Of a stretch of DNA of 64,000 nucleotides, positions 32,791 through 43,640 are shown piece by piece; the stretch's first letter is position 1, and the number at the start of each line of letters is the position of its first letter. The stretch covers positions 1,858,003-1,922,002 of the forward strand of contig NZ_LMSU01000001.1 of assembly GCF_001429625.1 (NCBI RefSeq). The letters run 5' to 3'. This DNA comes from Nocardioides sp. Soil805 (lineage in GTDB: Bacteria > Actinomycetota > Actinomycetes > Propionibacteriales > Nocardioidaceae). Under the pieces are notes generated by a model, which was not told the DNA's origin, searched no databases, and was given only the letters and a program-made list of their open reading frames with translations. The translations under genes and the position numbers were made by a program.

Positions 32791-33590
32791 CGGAGCCGGG
32801 CCAGGGCCCGTTCGAGCACCGGGACGGTGGCGCCGAGGGCGCGGACGGTCTCCGCGAGACCCTCGTGGTCGACCTCACGGGTCCACTCGTCCATGAAGGT
32901 CTTCTTGAACTCCAGCGCCAGGCAGCAGCCGACGTCCGGGTAGCGGTCGTGGACGAACCACGAGACGGCCCGGCCCTGGAACCGCACGTTCTCGCGCACG
33001 TCCAGGGGCTCGCCGCCGACCTGCTCCGCCGACAGCGCGGTCATGAAGTCGTCGACCAGGCCCCCGAAGCGCTCACGGTCCAGGGTGCCGGTGCCGACGT
33101 TGACGTCCGGGTTGTCCTCCGCGGGCTCCGGCTCGGCGTCGACGCCGTCGCGACGGTGGTTGTAGGAGTGCACGTCGAGCAGGACGAAGGGTCCGCGCGC
33201 GGCCACCTCGTCGAGCTGCTCGCCGAGGCGGCGGTAGAACTCGTCGTACACCTCGAGGCTGCCGGTCGTGAGCTCCTCCGACAGCGTGCCGTCGGCCCAG
33301 ACGTCCAGGCCCCAGCAGTCCTCGGGCTTGCGGTAGACCGCCTCCTCGCGCGGGCGGTTGAGGTCGACCTCGAAGCGGGACCTGAAGGTCAGCGCACGCG
33401 ACTCGACGGCCGTGGCGATGACGTCGGTGTACGGGTCCTCCTCGCGCAGCCGCACGTCCTCGCCGAGCACCATCGCCTCGGCCACGCGGGGCCGCAGGTC
33501 GTGCCCCGCGTGCACGGAGGTGGCCACGACCTGCGTGTCCCAGCCCCCGGTGAACGCGACGATCCCGGACGTCCCTCTCCCTGTCGTCAT
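32787..33590 (-). CDS. N-formylglutamate amidohydrolase family protein
   Basis: This is a zinc-dependent hydrolase related to HutG/N-formylglutamate deformylase. The 267 residues include VVATSVHAGHDLRP near the N-terminus, FRSRFEVDLNRPREEAVY (the substrate-binding Arg/Asn-rich motif), PFVLLDVHSYNHRRDG and CCLALEFKKTFMDEW. The ATG at 33590 starts the conserved domain; longer frames upstream run into the convergent neighbour's spacer. First gene of the operon with DUF1704 and the GshB-like enzyme. It need not act in histidine breakdown; no hut genes are near. Confidence 0.87.
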   Translation of the reverse strand: MTTGRGTSGIVAFTGGWDTQVVATSVHAGHDLRPRVAEAMVLGEDVRLREEDPYTDVIATAVESRALTFRSRFEVDLNRPREEAVYRKPEDCWGLDVWADGTLSEELTTGSLEVYDEFYRRLGEQLDEVAARGPFVLLDVHSYNHRRDGVDAEPEPAEDNPDVNVGTGTLDRERFGGLVDDFMTALSAEQVGGEPLDVRENVRFQGRAVSWFVHDRYPDVGCCLALEFKKTFMDEWTREVDHEGLAETVRALGATVPVLERALARLR

Positions 33591-33654
33591 GCGGGCCTGT
33601 CTACCGACCGCCCTCGCCCGGCGGCCAACCGCGCACACCCACAGGGGTGTGGGC

Positions 33655-36600
33655 TCAGCGCGTACGACGCAGCAGCGCACCCGCGTGCGCCGGCAGCTCC
33701 AGGCCGTCGGTGACGAGCGAGGCCCCGGACGGGGTCGTGAAGCGCAGCTCGTGCTCGCCCGGCAGCTCGACCCGCGCCGCGGACCCACCGAAGTTGACCA
33801 CGACCGTGACGGCGCCGCGCCGCATCACCAGCGTGCGGGCATCCTCGTCGACGTCCACGTCCACCCGGCGCAGGTCCGGGTCGGTGAGCTCGGGCAGCTC
33901 GCGCCGCAGCGCGCCGAGGCGCCGGTAGACGTCGAGCAGCACCGCGTGGCGCCCGGACCCGAGCTCGTCCCAGTCCAGCCTGGAGCGTTCGTACGTCGCA
34001 GGGTCCTGCGGGTCGGGCACCACCGCGGGGTCCCAGCCCATCCGCTCGAACTCCGCCAGCCGGCCCTCGGCGGTCGCCCGGCCCAGCTCCGGCTCGGGGT
34101 GCGAGGTGAAGAAGGCGAACGGCGTCGAGGCCGCCCACTCCTCGCCCTGGAAGAGCATCGGGGTGAAGGGCGAGGCCAGCGTCAGCAGCGCCGCGCAGGC
34201 GAGCTGGTCGTCGTCGAGCGCCTCGGTGATCCGGTCCCCGCGGGCCCGGTTGCCGATCTGGTCGTGGTTCTGGCTGGCGACCACCAGGCGCCAGCCCGGC
34301 ACCCGCTCGACGTCCACGGGCACGCCGTGCGGCCGGTTGCGGAACGAGCTGAACGTGCCGTCGTGGAAGAAGCCCCGGGTCAGGACCTTGCCGAGCGCCG
34401 ACAGCGGCTCGAAGTCGGCGTAGTAGCCGTCGGTCTCGCCGGTGAGGGCCACGTGGACGGCGTGGTGGAAGTCGTCGCTCCACTGCGCGTCGAGGCCGTA
34501 GCCGCCCGCCTCGCGGGGGGTGACGAGGTGCGGGTCGTTGAGGTCCGACTCGGCGATGAGGGTGAGCGGGCGACGCAGGTGGGCCGACAGGGCGGCCACC
34601 TCGACCGCCATCTCCTCCAGCAGGTGGGTCGGCGACGCGTCGGAGAGCGCGTGCACGGCGTCGAGGCGCAACCCGTCGACGTGCATGTCGGTGAACCAGG
34701 CCCGGACGCTGTCCAGGATGTAGCGGCGGACCTCGTGGCTGCCCTCCCCGTCGAGGTTGACGAGGTCGCCCCACGTGTTGGCGCCCTGCTTGAGGTAGGG
34801 CCCGAAGACCGGCAGGTAGTTGCCCGACGGACCGAGGTGGTTGTGCACGACGTCCTGGATCACGCCGAGGCCGGCCGCGTGGCAGCCGTCGACGAAGCGC
34901 TGGTACGCCGCGGGGCCGCCGTACTGCTCGTGCACCGCCGACCACAGGACGCCGTCGTAGCCCCAGTTGTGGGTGCCGTTGAAGGCGTTGACCGGCATCA
35001 GCTCGACGAGGTCGACCCCGATCGAGCGCAGGTGGTCGAGCCGGCCGAGCGCGGCGTCGAGGGTGCCCTCGGGCGTGAAGGTCCCGACGTGCAGCTCGTA
35101 GATGACCGAGCCCGCGAGCTGGCGTCCCGTCCAGGCGTCGTCGGACCACTCGTGGGCGCCGGGGTCGAAGGTGCGCGAGAGACCGTGCACCCCGTCCGGC
35201 TGGCGCCGCGAGCGCGGGTCGGGCAGCGGGCGGTCCCCGTCGTCGACGAGGTAGCCGTAGTCGACCTCGCCGCCTGTCCTGAGCCCCGTCGAAGGGTCGG
35301 GCACCGGGCCGGTGGGGGTCCACCAGTCGTCGGCACGGCGGGCCATCGGCACCCGCTGGTCACCGACCTGGAGGGTCAGGGTCCGGGCGCGCGGCGCCCA
35401 GACGTCGAAGCGGCCGCGCACCGGGTCGAGCGGCGCGGCGCTGCGGGTCAGCAGGGCCACGGGCAGGTCGGCGAGCAGGTCGGCGAGCGGGACGTCGCCG
35501 GTGTGGACGTGGCCGGAGATCGCGTCGGTCCACTCCCCCGCCGGCAGGGCGAGGGTGGTGGAGCCCCAGCCGCCGCGCGCGGCCAGGCCGAGCGGGAGGC
35601 GGGTCGCCACGGTGATGGCGCCGCCGCGGTCGAAGGCGAGCACGTGGTCGGCGGCCTCACCGGTCGCGGCCAGCGCGGCGTAGGAGTCGAAGAGCTCGGC
35701 CTGCTCGCGGCGGGCCAGCAGGCCGGCGCGGGTGACGAGCAGCTTGGCCGCGCCCGGGTCGTCGACGCCACCGGTCAGGGACGGGCGGTGGCCCTGCTCG
35801 ACGGCCTCGAGCAGGCTGCGGCGTACGTCGTAGTCGACCGGACGCCGGTTGTCGGGGTCGACGAGGGACTGCTCCCACAGCTCGCTGCCCTGGTAGACGT
35901 CGGGCACGCCGGGCATGGTGATCGCGACGAGCTTGGCGACCAGGGCGTTGCTCCAGCCCGCGTCCGCGACCGCGGCCAGCACCTCGTCGACCAGGGCCCG
36001 CACCTCGGGCCGGTCGATCGCGGCGTCGACGGCCGCGTGCACGGCCGCCTCGTAGTCCTCGTCCGGGGCGGTCCACTGCGTGCGGTCGCCGGCCTCGCGC
36101 ATGGCCTTCTCGGCGTACCCGTGCAGGCGCTCGCGCCAGTCGCCGTCGAGCCCGGCCGCCGGCCACGCACCGATGACGGCCTGCCACAGCAGGTTGCCGA
36201 AGCCGGGGTCGGGCAGCGGCACCAGGTCGAGGAGGCGGTCGAGCGCGCGCTCCCACGGGTCGGGGACCTCGGCGAGCGCGGTGATCCGGGCCCGCACGTC
36301 CTCGCCGCGCTTGGTGTCGTGGGTGGAGAGGGCGGTCATGGCGTGCGGCCACTCACGCTGGCGGGTCGCCATGGCGTCGTGCCACTCGTCGGTGGTGACC
36401 GAGAAGACGGACGGGTCGGCCCCGACCTCGTTGAGCGAGGTGAGGCGCGACCAGCGGTAGAAGGAGCAGTCCTCGACACCCTTGGCCATCACCATGCCGG
36501 AGGTCTGCTGGAAGCGGAGGGCCGCCGGCTGGGCTGGGTCGGACAGCACCGGCAGCAGCACGTCGAGCGTGGCGGCCAGGTCGGGTCGCAGCTCGCGGGC

Positions 36601-37821
36601 GAGGGCGAAGGCCTCGTCGAGGTGGTGGCGGCCGCCGGGCAGGTAGGAGCGGTAGACGGGGAAGCAGGCGAGCAGCTCGCCCACGGCGTCGTCGGTGTCG
36701 GTCGGCGCGTCGACCCCCGAGCGGCTCAGCGCGACGCGCAGCTCGCGGCCGATGCGGAGCACCTCGGAGCGCAGGATGCCGTCGGCGACGGCGCGCTTGT
36801 TGTCGTGGACCATCGCGGGCCAGTCGACGGGCCCGCCGCGCAGCCGCTCGTCGAGCGCGCCGAGGGCCTGCGCCGCCGCCGGGTCGGTGAGGACGCGGTC
36901 GACGAGCGCCATCGCGTCGTACCCGGTGGTGCCGGCGGTCGGCCACTCTCGGGGCAGCTCCTCGCCGGGCTCGAGGATCTTCTCCACGAGCACGTAGGCG
37001 TCGCCGGTGAGCTCGGCCAGGTCGCGCAGGTAGCCCTCGGGGTCGCGCAGGCCGTCGGGGTGGTCGACGCGCAGACCGTCGACGAGGCCCTCGGAGAACC
37101 AGCGGCCGATCTCGTCGTGGGAGCGGTCGAACCACTCGCGGTCCTCGACCCGGATGGCGGCCAGCGTGTTGACCGCGAAGAAGCGGCGGTAGTTGAGGCC
37201 CGCGTCGGCCGTGCGCCACGAGACCAGCTCGTAGTGCTGACGGGCGTGGACGTCCTGTGCGGTGAGCCCCAGCTCGTCCATGTCGTCCGCCGTGCCGGGC
37301 GCGAGCGGGAAGGCGTGGTCGTGGTAGCGCAGCTGGCCCGCCTCGACCACCAGGTGGTCGATCCCCGCTTGTCCTGAGCCCGTCGAAGGGTCGTCGGCGA
37401 GGTCGTCGTCGCCGACCACCGGGATGCGCAGCCGACCGCCGCCGGCGGCCCAGTCGATGTCGAAGGCGTCGGCGTAGTCCGAGGCCTGGCCGTGGGTCAG
37501 CACCGACCACCACCAGGCGTTGTCGCTGGCGCTGGCGACGCCCACGTGGTTGGGGACGATGTCCACCAGCACGCCCATGCCCAGCCGGTGGGCCTCCGCC
37601 GACACCGCCGACAGCCCGGACACCCCACCGCGGGCGGCGTCGATGCGGCCGTGGTCGGACACGTCGTACCCGTGGTTGCTGTGCGCCTCCGCCGCGAGCA
37701 ACGGCGAGAGGTAGACCCAGTCCACGCCGAGGTCGTGCAGGTAGGGCAGCACCCGCGCCGCCTCGTGCAGGTCGAAGTCCTCGGTGATCTGGATCCGGTA
37801 CGTGCTGACGGGGGTGCGCAT
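33655..37821 (-). CDS. Bifunctional TreY-TreZ fusion: maltooligosyltrehalose synthase / trehalohydrolase
   Basis: One 1388-residue frame joins two trehalose enzymes. Residues 1 to about 800 are TreY ([38 protein letters not shown], catalytic Asp in [10 protein letters not shown] near 247, [12 protein letters not shown]). From about 803 to 1388 is TreZ ([27 protein letters not shown], catalytic Asp in [12 protein letters not shown] and Glu in [11 protein letters not shown]). TreY isomerises the reducing end of maltodextrin and TreZ releases trehalose. Two short in-frame inserts beginning DPSTG come from a dispersed DNA repeat. No stop or frameshift separates the halves. It lies 96 bases after glgX. 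Confidence 0.93.
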   Translation of the reverse strand: MRTPVSTYRIQITEDFDLHEAARVLPYLHDLGVDWVYLSPLLAAEAHSNHGYDVSDHGRIDAARGGVSGLSAVSAEAHRLGMGVLVDIVPNHVGVASASDNAWWWSVLTHGQASDYADAFDIDWAAGGGRLRIPVVGDDDLADDPSTGSGQAGIDHLVVEAGQLRYHDHAFPLAPGTADDMDELGLTAQDVHARQHYELVSWRTADAGLNYRRFFAVNTLAAIRVEDREWFDRSHDEIGRWFSEGLVDGLRVDHPDGLRDPEGYLRDLAELTGDAYVLVEKILEPGEELPREWPTAGTTGYDAMALVDRVLTDPAAAQALGALDERLRGGPVDWPAMVHDNKRAVADGILRSEVLRIGRELRVALSRSGVDAPTDTDDAVGELLACFPVYRSYLPGGRHHLDEAFALARELRPDLAATLDVLLPVLSDPAQPAALRFQQTSGMVMAKGVEDCSFYRWSRLTSLNEVGADPSVFSVTTDEWHDAMATRQREWPHAMTALSTHDTKRGEDVRARITALAEVPDPWERALDRLLDLVPLPDPGFGNLLWQAVIGAWPAAGLDGDWRERLHGYAEKAMREAGDRTQWTAPDEDYEAAVHAAVDAAIDRPEVRALVDEVLAAVADAGWSNALVAKLVAITMPGVPDVYQGSELWEQSLVDPDNRRPVDYDVRRSLLEAVEQGHRPSLTGGVDDPGAAKLLVTRAGLLARREQAELFDSYAALAATGEAADHVLAFDRGGAITVATRLPLGLAARGGWGSTTLALPAGEWTDAISGHVHTGDVPLADLLADLPVALLTRSAAPLDPVRGRFDVWAPRARTLTLQVGDQRVPMARRADDWWTPTGPVPDPSTGLRTGGEVDYGYLVDDGDRPLPDPRSRRQPDGVHGLSRTFDPGAHEWSDDAWTGRQLAGSVIYELHVGTFTPEGTLDAALGRLDHLRSIGVDLVELMPVNAFNGTHNWGYDGVLWSAVHEQYGGPAAYQRFVDGCHAAGLGVIQDVVHNHLGPSGNYLPVFGPYLKQGANTWGDLVNLDGEGSHEVRRYILDSVRAWFTDMHVDGLRLDAVHALSDASPTHLLEEMAVEVAALSAHLRRPLTLIAESDLNDPHLVTPREAGGYGLDAQWSDDFHHAVHVALTGETDGYYADFEPLSALGKVLTRGFFHDGTFSSFRNRPHGVPVDVERVPGWRLVVASQNHDQIGNRARGDRITEALDDDQLACAALLTLASPFTPMLFQGEEWAASTPFAFFTSHPEPELGRATAEGRLAEFERMGWDPAVVPDPQDPATYERSRLDWDELGSGRHAVLLDVYRRLGALRRELPELTDPDLRRVDVDVDEDARTLVMRRGAVTVVVNFGGSAARVELPGEHELRFTTPSGASLVTDGLELPAHAGALLRRTR
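35273..35299. repeat. Dispersed CTTCGACGGGCTCAGGACA-type repeat, copy 2 (inside treYZ)
   Basis: The minus strand reads CCCTTCGACGGGGCTCAGGA and continues CA. It differs from copy 1 by one inserted G. In frame it encodes [10 protein letters not shown] in the N-terminal part of the TreZ half. This resembles a short repeat I recall from many bacterial genomes. Confidence 0.65.
37368..37392. repeat. Dispersed CTTCGACGGGCTCAGGACA-type repeat, copy 1 (inside treYZ)
   Basis: The minus strand reads CCCTTCGACGGGCTCAGGAC and continues AAG. In frame it encodes [10 protein letters not shown] at about residues 147-156 of the TreY half, in a loop after GDDDLAD. It is inserted without breaking the frame. 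Confidence 0.7.
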
Positions 37822-37858
37822 GGTCCCTCTCGGTGGGGTCTGCTCGGTCGGCTGGTCT

Positions 37859-37886
37859 CGGGAGGGGCCGTACCCAGCCCCTCCCG
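37859..37886. terminator. Hairpin between glgX and treYZ
   Basis: This is a perfect 10-base stem (37859-37868 with 37877-37886) around an 8-base loop, 31 bases after the glgX stop and 38 bases before the treYZ start. No U-tract follows. It may attenuate or process the glgX-treYZ transcript. Confidence 0.5.
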
Positions 37887-37888
37887 GG

Positions 37889-37917
37889 ATCAGTCCTGCT
37901 GCATCAGTCCTGCTGCT

Positions 37918-37930
<13 letters not shown>
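37889..37930. repeat. 14-base tandem repeat at the glgX stop
   Basis: There are two identical copies of ATCAGTCCTGCTGC (37889-37902, 37903-37916) and a third diverged copy TTCAGTCCTGGTCG (37917-37930) that holds the glgX stop codon and last codons. The array looks like slippage that multiplied the end of the gene. Confidence 0.75.
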
Positions 37931-40134
<2,204 letters not shown>

Positions 40135-40283
40135 GGGGCTCCTAAGTAGTTGGATCGTTCAAAGCCTATCCGCAGGACGGGGCCGGACGACCATTGTCAC
40201 CGTCCGGGCGTCGGGGCCGTTCGCCTGCGCACCCCTGCGGGTGCATGGTCTGATGCTGCCGCCGGTCGATCAGGGGGTCACTC

Positions 40284-41009
40284 GTGGCATCACGTACGCA
40301 GCGCGTCCTCGCGCGTCTCGCCGTCGCCGCCCTCGGCGTCTCGCTCGTCTCGGGTTGCTCGGTCTACGAGGCCGCGCGGACCAGCGACTTCGCCGAGCAG
40401 TCCGCCACGACCATCGCCGTGGCGGGCGAGAGGGCGATGGACGACGTCGAGTCGCTGCGCCTGACCGGCTCCGTGTGGGAGGACGGCCGGCAGTTCTTCG
40501 TCGACCTCCACGTCGATCGCGCCGGCCGCTGCAGCGGCAGCCTGAGCCTGGAGGGCCGCCACGTCGACCTGCGCCGGGTCGGCGGCACGACCTGGTTCAA
40601 GGGCGACGCCGCCTTCTACAACATGGTCACCAGGGGCCGCGACGTGCCGCGCTCCGAGCTCGACCGGCTCAGCCGGAAGTGGATCACCGTGGAGGGGAAG
40701 ACGTTCGGCCGGGTCTGCGACCTCGACGCGCTGCTCAAGGACTTCTCGGCCTTCGAGCACGAGAAGGGACAGGAGGTCGAGGCGACCCGGGGCACGGAGG
40801 TCGAGCTGGACGGTGCTCGCGCCGTCGAGATCAGCGCCCGCCCCGGCGGCGTCGCGCTGCAACGCACCTGGGTGCTCAGCGAGAGTCCCCATCGCGTGGT
40901 CAAGATGACCGTGGAGGGCGGCCGCGAACCCGTCGTGCTCGCCCTCTCGGAGTTCGACGAGCCGTTCGAGGTCGAGGCCCCGAACGGCGGGGACACCGCC
41001 CGGCTCTGA
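40284..41009 (+). CDS. Putative lipoprotein, LppX/LprG-like fold candidate
   Basis: This is a secreted lipoprotein of 241 residues. The signal peptide (RVLARLAVAALGVSLVSGCS) ends in the lipobox LVSG-C, with the modified Cys at about 25. The mature part has the pattern of actinobacterial LppX/LprAFG-like proteins: an N-terminal helix followed by beta strands (ESLRLTGSVWEDGRQFFVDLHVD, TTWFKGDAAFYNMV, VKMTVEGG-EPVVLALSEFDEPFEVEAP). The fold assignment is tentative. The start is GTG at 40284, divergent from glgX across a 149-base gap in which I see only a small hairpin. Confidence 0.75.
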   Translation: MASRTQRVLARLAVAALGVSLVSGCSVYEAARTSDFAEQSATTIAVAGERAMDDVESLRLTGSVWEDGRQFFVDLHVDRAGRCSGSLSLEGRHVDLRRVGGTTWFKGDAAFYNMVTRGRDVPRSELDRLSRKWITVEGKTFGRVCDLDALLKDFSAFEHEKGQEVEATRGTEVELDGARAVEISARPGGVALQRTWVLSESPHRVVKMTVEGGREPVVLALSEFDEPFEVEAPNGGDTARL

Positions 41010-41119
41010 GGCGGCGGCCGTCCCGGCCGACGTACGCGAGGTCCGTGCCCGGGAGCGGGTCGTGCGGCGTCCGTCACGACCGCGCCCACCTCAGGTGACT
41101 GGCGGGTAACATAGCCGCC

Positions 41120-42265
41120 ATGACGCGCGAGATCTACGACGAGGACCACGAGGCGTTCCGCGCCTCGGTCAAGGAGTTCCTGGACCGCGAGGTGGTCCCC
41201 CACCTCGACGAGTACGCCGCCGGGCACGGCCTGAGCCGCGAGTTCTGGCTCGCCGCCGGCAAGCAGGGGTACCTCGGCCTGGAGATCCCCGAGCAGTACG
41301 GCGGCTCCGAGGCGGGCGACTACCGCTTCAACGCCGTGCTCACCGAGGAGCTCGCCAAGGTCAACATGACCCTGCCCTCGTGCGTGGGCATCCACGCCGA
41401 CATCGTCGCGCCGTACCTCGTGCACCTGACCACCGACGAGCAGAAGGAGCGCTGGCTGCCCCGTTTCTGCTCCGGCGAGCTGCTCACCGCGATCGGGATG
41501 ACCGAGCCCGGCGGCGGCTCGGACCTCGCCAACCTCAAGACCACGGCCGTGCGTGACGGCGACGACTGGATCATCAACGGTTCCAAGACCTTCATCACCA
41601 ACGGCGGCAGCGCCGACATGGTGGTCGTGGCGGCCCGCACCAGCCCGGAGAAGAAGGCCAAGGGCATCAGCCTCTTCGGCGTCGACACCTCGCTCGACGG
41701 CTTCTCGGTCGGGCGCGTGCTCGACAAGGTCGGCCAGGACGAGTCGGACACCGCCGAGCTGGCCTTCGAGAACGTCCGGGTCAGCAACGACGACCTCATC
41801 GGCCCCCTCGACACCGGCTTCATCTCGATGATGCAGTTCCTGCCGCAGGAGCGGCTCGGCTCGGCGGTCACCAACCTCGCCCACGCCGCGCAGATCCTGG
41901 AGGAGACGGTCCAGTACGCGAAGGACCGTCAGGCCTTCGGCCGGCCGATCGGCAGCTTCCAGCACAACTCCTTCCTGCTGGCCGAGCTCGTCACCCAGGT
42001 CGAGGTCACCCAGGCCTACGTCGACCAGTGCGTGCTCAAGCACACCCGCGGCGAGCTGACCGCGGTCGACGCCGCCAAGGCCAAGTGGTGGACCTCGCAG
42101 GTGCAGAACGACGTGCTCGACCACTGCGTCCAGCTGCACGGCGGCTACGGCTACATGAACGAGTACCGCGTCGCCCGCGCCTGGCGCGACGCCCGGGTCA
42201 GCAAGATCTGGGCCGGCTCCAACGAGATCATGAAGATGCTGATCGGGCGCGACCTGGGCCTGTGA
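41120..42265 (+). CDS. Acyl-CoA dehydrogenase
   Basis: This FAD enzyme oxidises acyl-CoA to enoyl-CoA. The 381 residues show the standard fold: EFLDREVVPHLDEY, GYLGLEIPEQYGGSEAGDY, the flavin signature IGMTEPGGGSDLANLKTTA, FITNGGSADMVVVAART, QAFGRPIGSFQHNSF, and QLHGGYGYMNEYRVARAWRDARV with the catalytic Glu, then IWAGSNEIMKMLIGRDL. It looks like a long-chain or general ACAD. TAACAT lies 7 bases before the ATG, suggesting leaderless transcription. It overlaps the next gene (GTGA). Confidence 0.94.
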   Translation: MTREIYDEDHEAFRASVKEFLDREVVPHLDEYAAGHGLSREFWLAAGKQGYLGLEIPEQYGGSEAGDYRFNAVLTEELAKVNMTLPSCVGIHADIVAPYLVHLTTDEQKERWLPRFCSGELLTAIGMTEPGGGSDLANLKTTAVRDGDDWIINGSKTFITNGGSADMVVVAARTSPEKKAKGISLFGVDTSLDGFSVGRVLDKVGQDESDTAELAFENVRVSNDDLIGPLDTGFISMMQFLPQERLGSAVTNLAHAAQILEETVQYAKDRQAFGRPIGSFQHNSFLLAELVTQVEVTQAYVDQCVLKHTRGELTAVDAAKAKWWTSQVQNDVLDHCVQLHGGYGYMNEYRVARAWRDARVSKIWAGSNEIMKMLIGRDLGL

Positions 42266-42828
42266 CGACCCGGATGTTCGTCGCCGTGGTCCCTCCACCC
42301 GAGGCGGTGGAGGACCTCGACGACTTCCTGTCCGTACGCCGCGACGCGGGCGCCCGGCCCGACGAGCGCTGGCGCTGGGCGCCGGCCGAGCAGTGGCACC
42401 TGACGCTGGCCTTCATGGAGGACGTCGCGGACCACTCCGTCGACGAGCTGACCGAGCGGCTGGCCGCCACCGCCGGCCGGCAGCAGCGGTTCGCCAGCCG
42501 CGTCGTCGGTGGCGGCGCGTTCCCGGACCCCGACCGGGCACGAGTCCTGTGGGCGGGGCTCGAGGGCGACTTCGACGCCCTGTCCCGGGGTGCCCGGGCG
42601 GCGGCCAACACCTCCGGTGCGGTCGTCGACGGCCAGCGGTTCCGGCCGCACCTCACGCTGGCCCGCCTGGGCGGCCCGGCCAACGTCAGCCGGTGGGTGC
42701 GGCTCCTCGACACCTACGCCGGTCCGTCCTGGACCGTCGACGAGGTGGCCCTGGTGGCGTCGTACCTCGGGGAGGGCCCGCGCGGGCGCCCGCGGCACGA
42801 GGTGGTCGCCACGCTCCCGCTGGGCTAG
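42262..42828 (+). CDS. thpR: RNA 2',3'-cyclic phosphodiesterase (ThpR / 2'-5' RNA ligase family)
   Basis: This is a 2H phosphoesterase that hydrolyses 2',3'-cyclic phosphates in RNA. The 188-residue protein has both HxT motifs, HLTLAFMEDV and HLTLARLGGP, spaced about 85 residues apart, and starts with the family strand MFVAVVPPPEAVEDL. The GTG at 42262 overlaps the acyl-CoA dehydrogenase stop; an ATG four codons later is also plausible. No functional link to the neighbours is apparent. Confidence 0.9.
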   Translation: MTTRMFVAVVPPPEAVEDLDDFLSVRRDAGARPDERWRWAPAEQWHLTLAFMEDVADHSVDELTERLAATAGRQQRFASRVVGGGAFPDPDRARVLWAGLEGDFDALSRGARAAANTSGAVVDGQRFRPHLTLARLGGPANVSRWVRLLDTYAGPSWTVDEVALVASYLGEGPRGRPRHEVVATLPLG

Positions 42829-42842
42829 CCAGCACAGGCTGG

Positions 42843-42876
42843 CCTTCGTTGCGGGACTGCCCCGCGCTGCGAAGGA
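42843..42876 (+). promoter_or_regulatory. Hairpin masking the Shine-Dalgarno of the VIT transporter
   Basis: CCTTCG (42843-42848) pairs with CGAAGG (42870-42875) and GCGGG (42851-42855) with CCCGC (42861-42865), with small bulges. The only plausible ribosome site for the downstream ATG (AAGGA, 42872-42876) lies in the 3' arm. Opening the hairpin would therefore control translation. I do not recognise a known riboswitch class. Confidence 0.45.
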
Positions 42877-42883
42877 TGGCCCC

Positions 42884-43612
42884 ATGAGCACCGACGCGAC
42901 CGACCTCGAGATCGGTCCCCACGACGACGAGCCCCACGACGACAGCCTCGGAACGCGCCTCAACTGGCTGCGGGCCGCGGTGCTCGGGGCCAACGACGGC
43001 ATCGTGTCCACCGCGGGCCTGGTCGTCGGTGTCGCCGGCGCCACCACCGACAGCCAGGCCATCCTCGTCGCCGGCGTCGCCGGGCTCGTCGCCGGCGCGA
43101 TCAGCATGGCCGCCGGCGAGTACGTCTCGGTGAGCACCCAGCGCGACTCCGAGCAGGCCCTGCTGGCCAAGGAGCGCCGCGAGCTCGCCGAGGAGCCCGA
43201 GGAGGAGCTCGCGGAGCTGGCCGACCTCTACGTGCAGAAGGGCCTGAGCAACGACCTCGCGCTGCAGGTGGCCGAGCAGCTCACCGCCCACGACGCCCTG
43301 GGGGCGCACGCCGAGGCCGAGCTGGGCATCGACCCGGACGCGCTCACCAACCCGTGGCACGCCGCCTGGGCCTCGATGCTGGCCTTCACCGCCGGCGCCC
43401 TGCTCCCGCTGCTGACGATCAGCCTCAGTCCCGCGGGCGCCCGCGTGTGGGTGACCGGGGTCTCGGTGGTGCTCGCACTGGCCCTGACCGGCTGGGCGAG
43501 CGCCCGCCTCGGCCAGAGCCCCGCCGGCCGGGCCGTGCTGCGCAACGTCGGCGGCGGCGTCATCGCCATGGTGGTGACCTACGGGATCGGCGCCCTGGTG
43601 GGCGGGATCTGA
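42884..43612 (+). CDS. VIT family iron/manganese transporter
   Basis: This membrane protein is related to the vacuolar iron transporter VIT1/CCC1, likely exporting Fe2+ or Mn2+ from the cytoplasm. The 242-residue protein has LNWLRAAVLGANDGIVSTAGLVVGVAGA, the TM2 motif ISMAAGEYVSVSTQRDSEQA, a cytoplasmic Glu-rich metal-binding region (ERRELAEEPEEELAELADLY) and three C-terminal helices. ATG at 42884 begins the conserved protein. A hairpin in the leader may control translation. Confidence 0.93.
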   Translation: MSTDATDLEIGPHDDEPHDDSLGTRLNWLRAAVLGANDGIVSTAGLVVGVAGATTDSQAILVAGVAGLVAGAISMAAGEYVSVSTQRDSEQALLAKERRELAEEPEEELAELADLYVQKGLSNDLALQVAEQLTAHDALGAHAEAELGIDPDALTNPWHAAWASMLAFTAGALLPLLTISLSPAGARVWVTGVSVVLALALTGWASARLGQSPAGRAVLRNVGGGVIAMVVTYGIGALVGGI

Positions 43613-43618
43613 CCCCGC

Positions 43619-43636
43619 GCCGCCCCTCGGGGTGGC
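43619..43636. terminator. Bidirectional terminator between VIT and LacI-family genes
   Basis: GCCGCCCC-TC-GGGGTGGC forms an 8-base stem (one G-T wobble) 6 bases after the VIT stop and 4 bases before the convergent regulator's stop. Confidence 0.55.
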
Positions 43637-43640
43637 GACG

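Noticed and set aside
35200..35500. Possible frameshift or missing stop between TreY and TreZ
   Set aside because: The frame reads through a plausible linker into a complete TreZ N-terminal domain, and codon usage is uniform. Treated as a true fusion.
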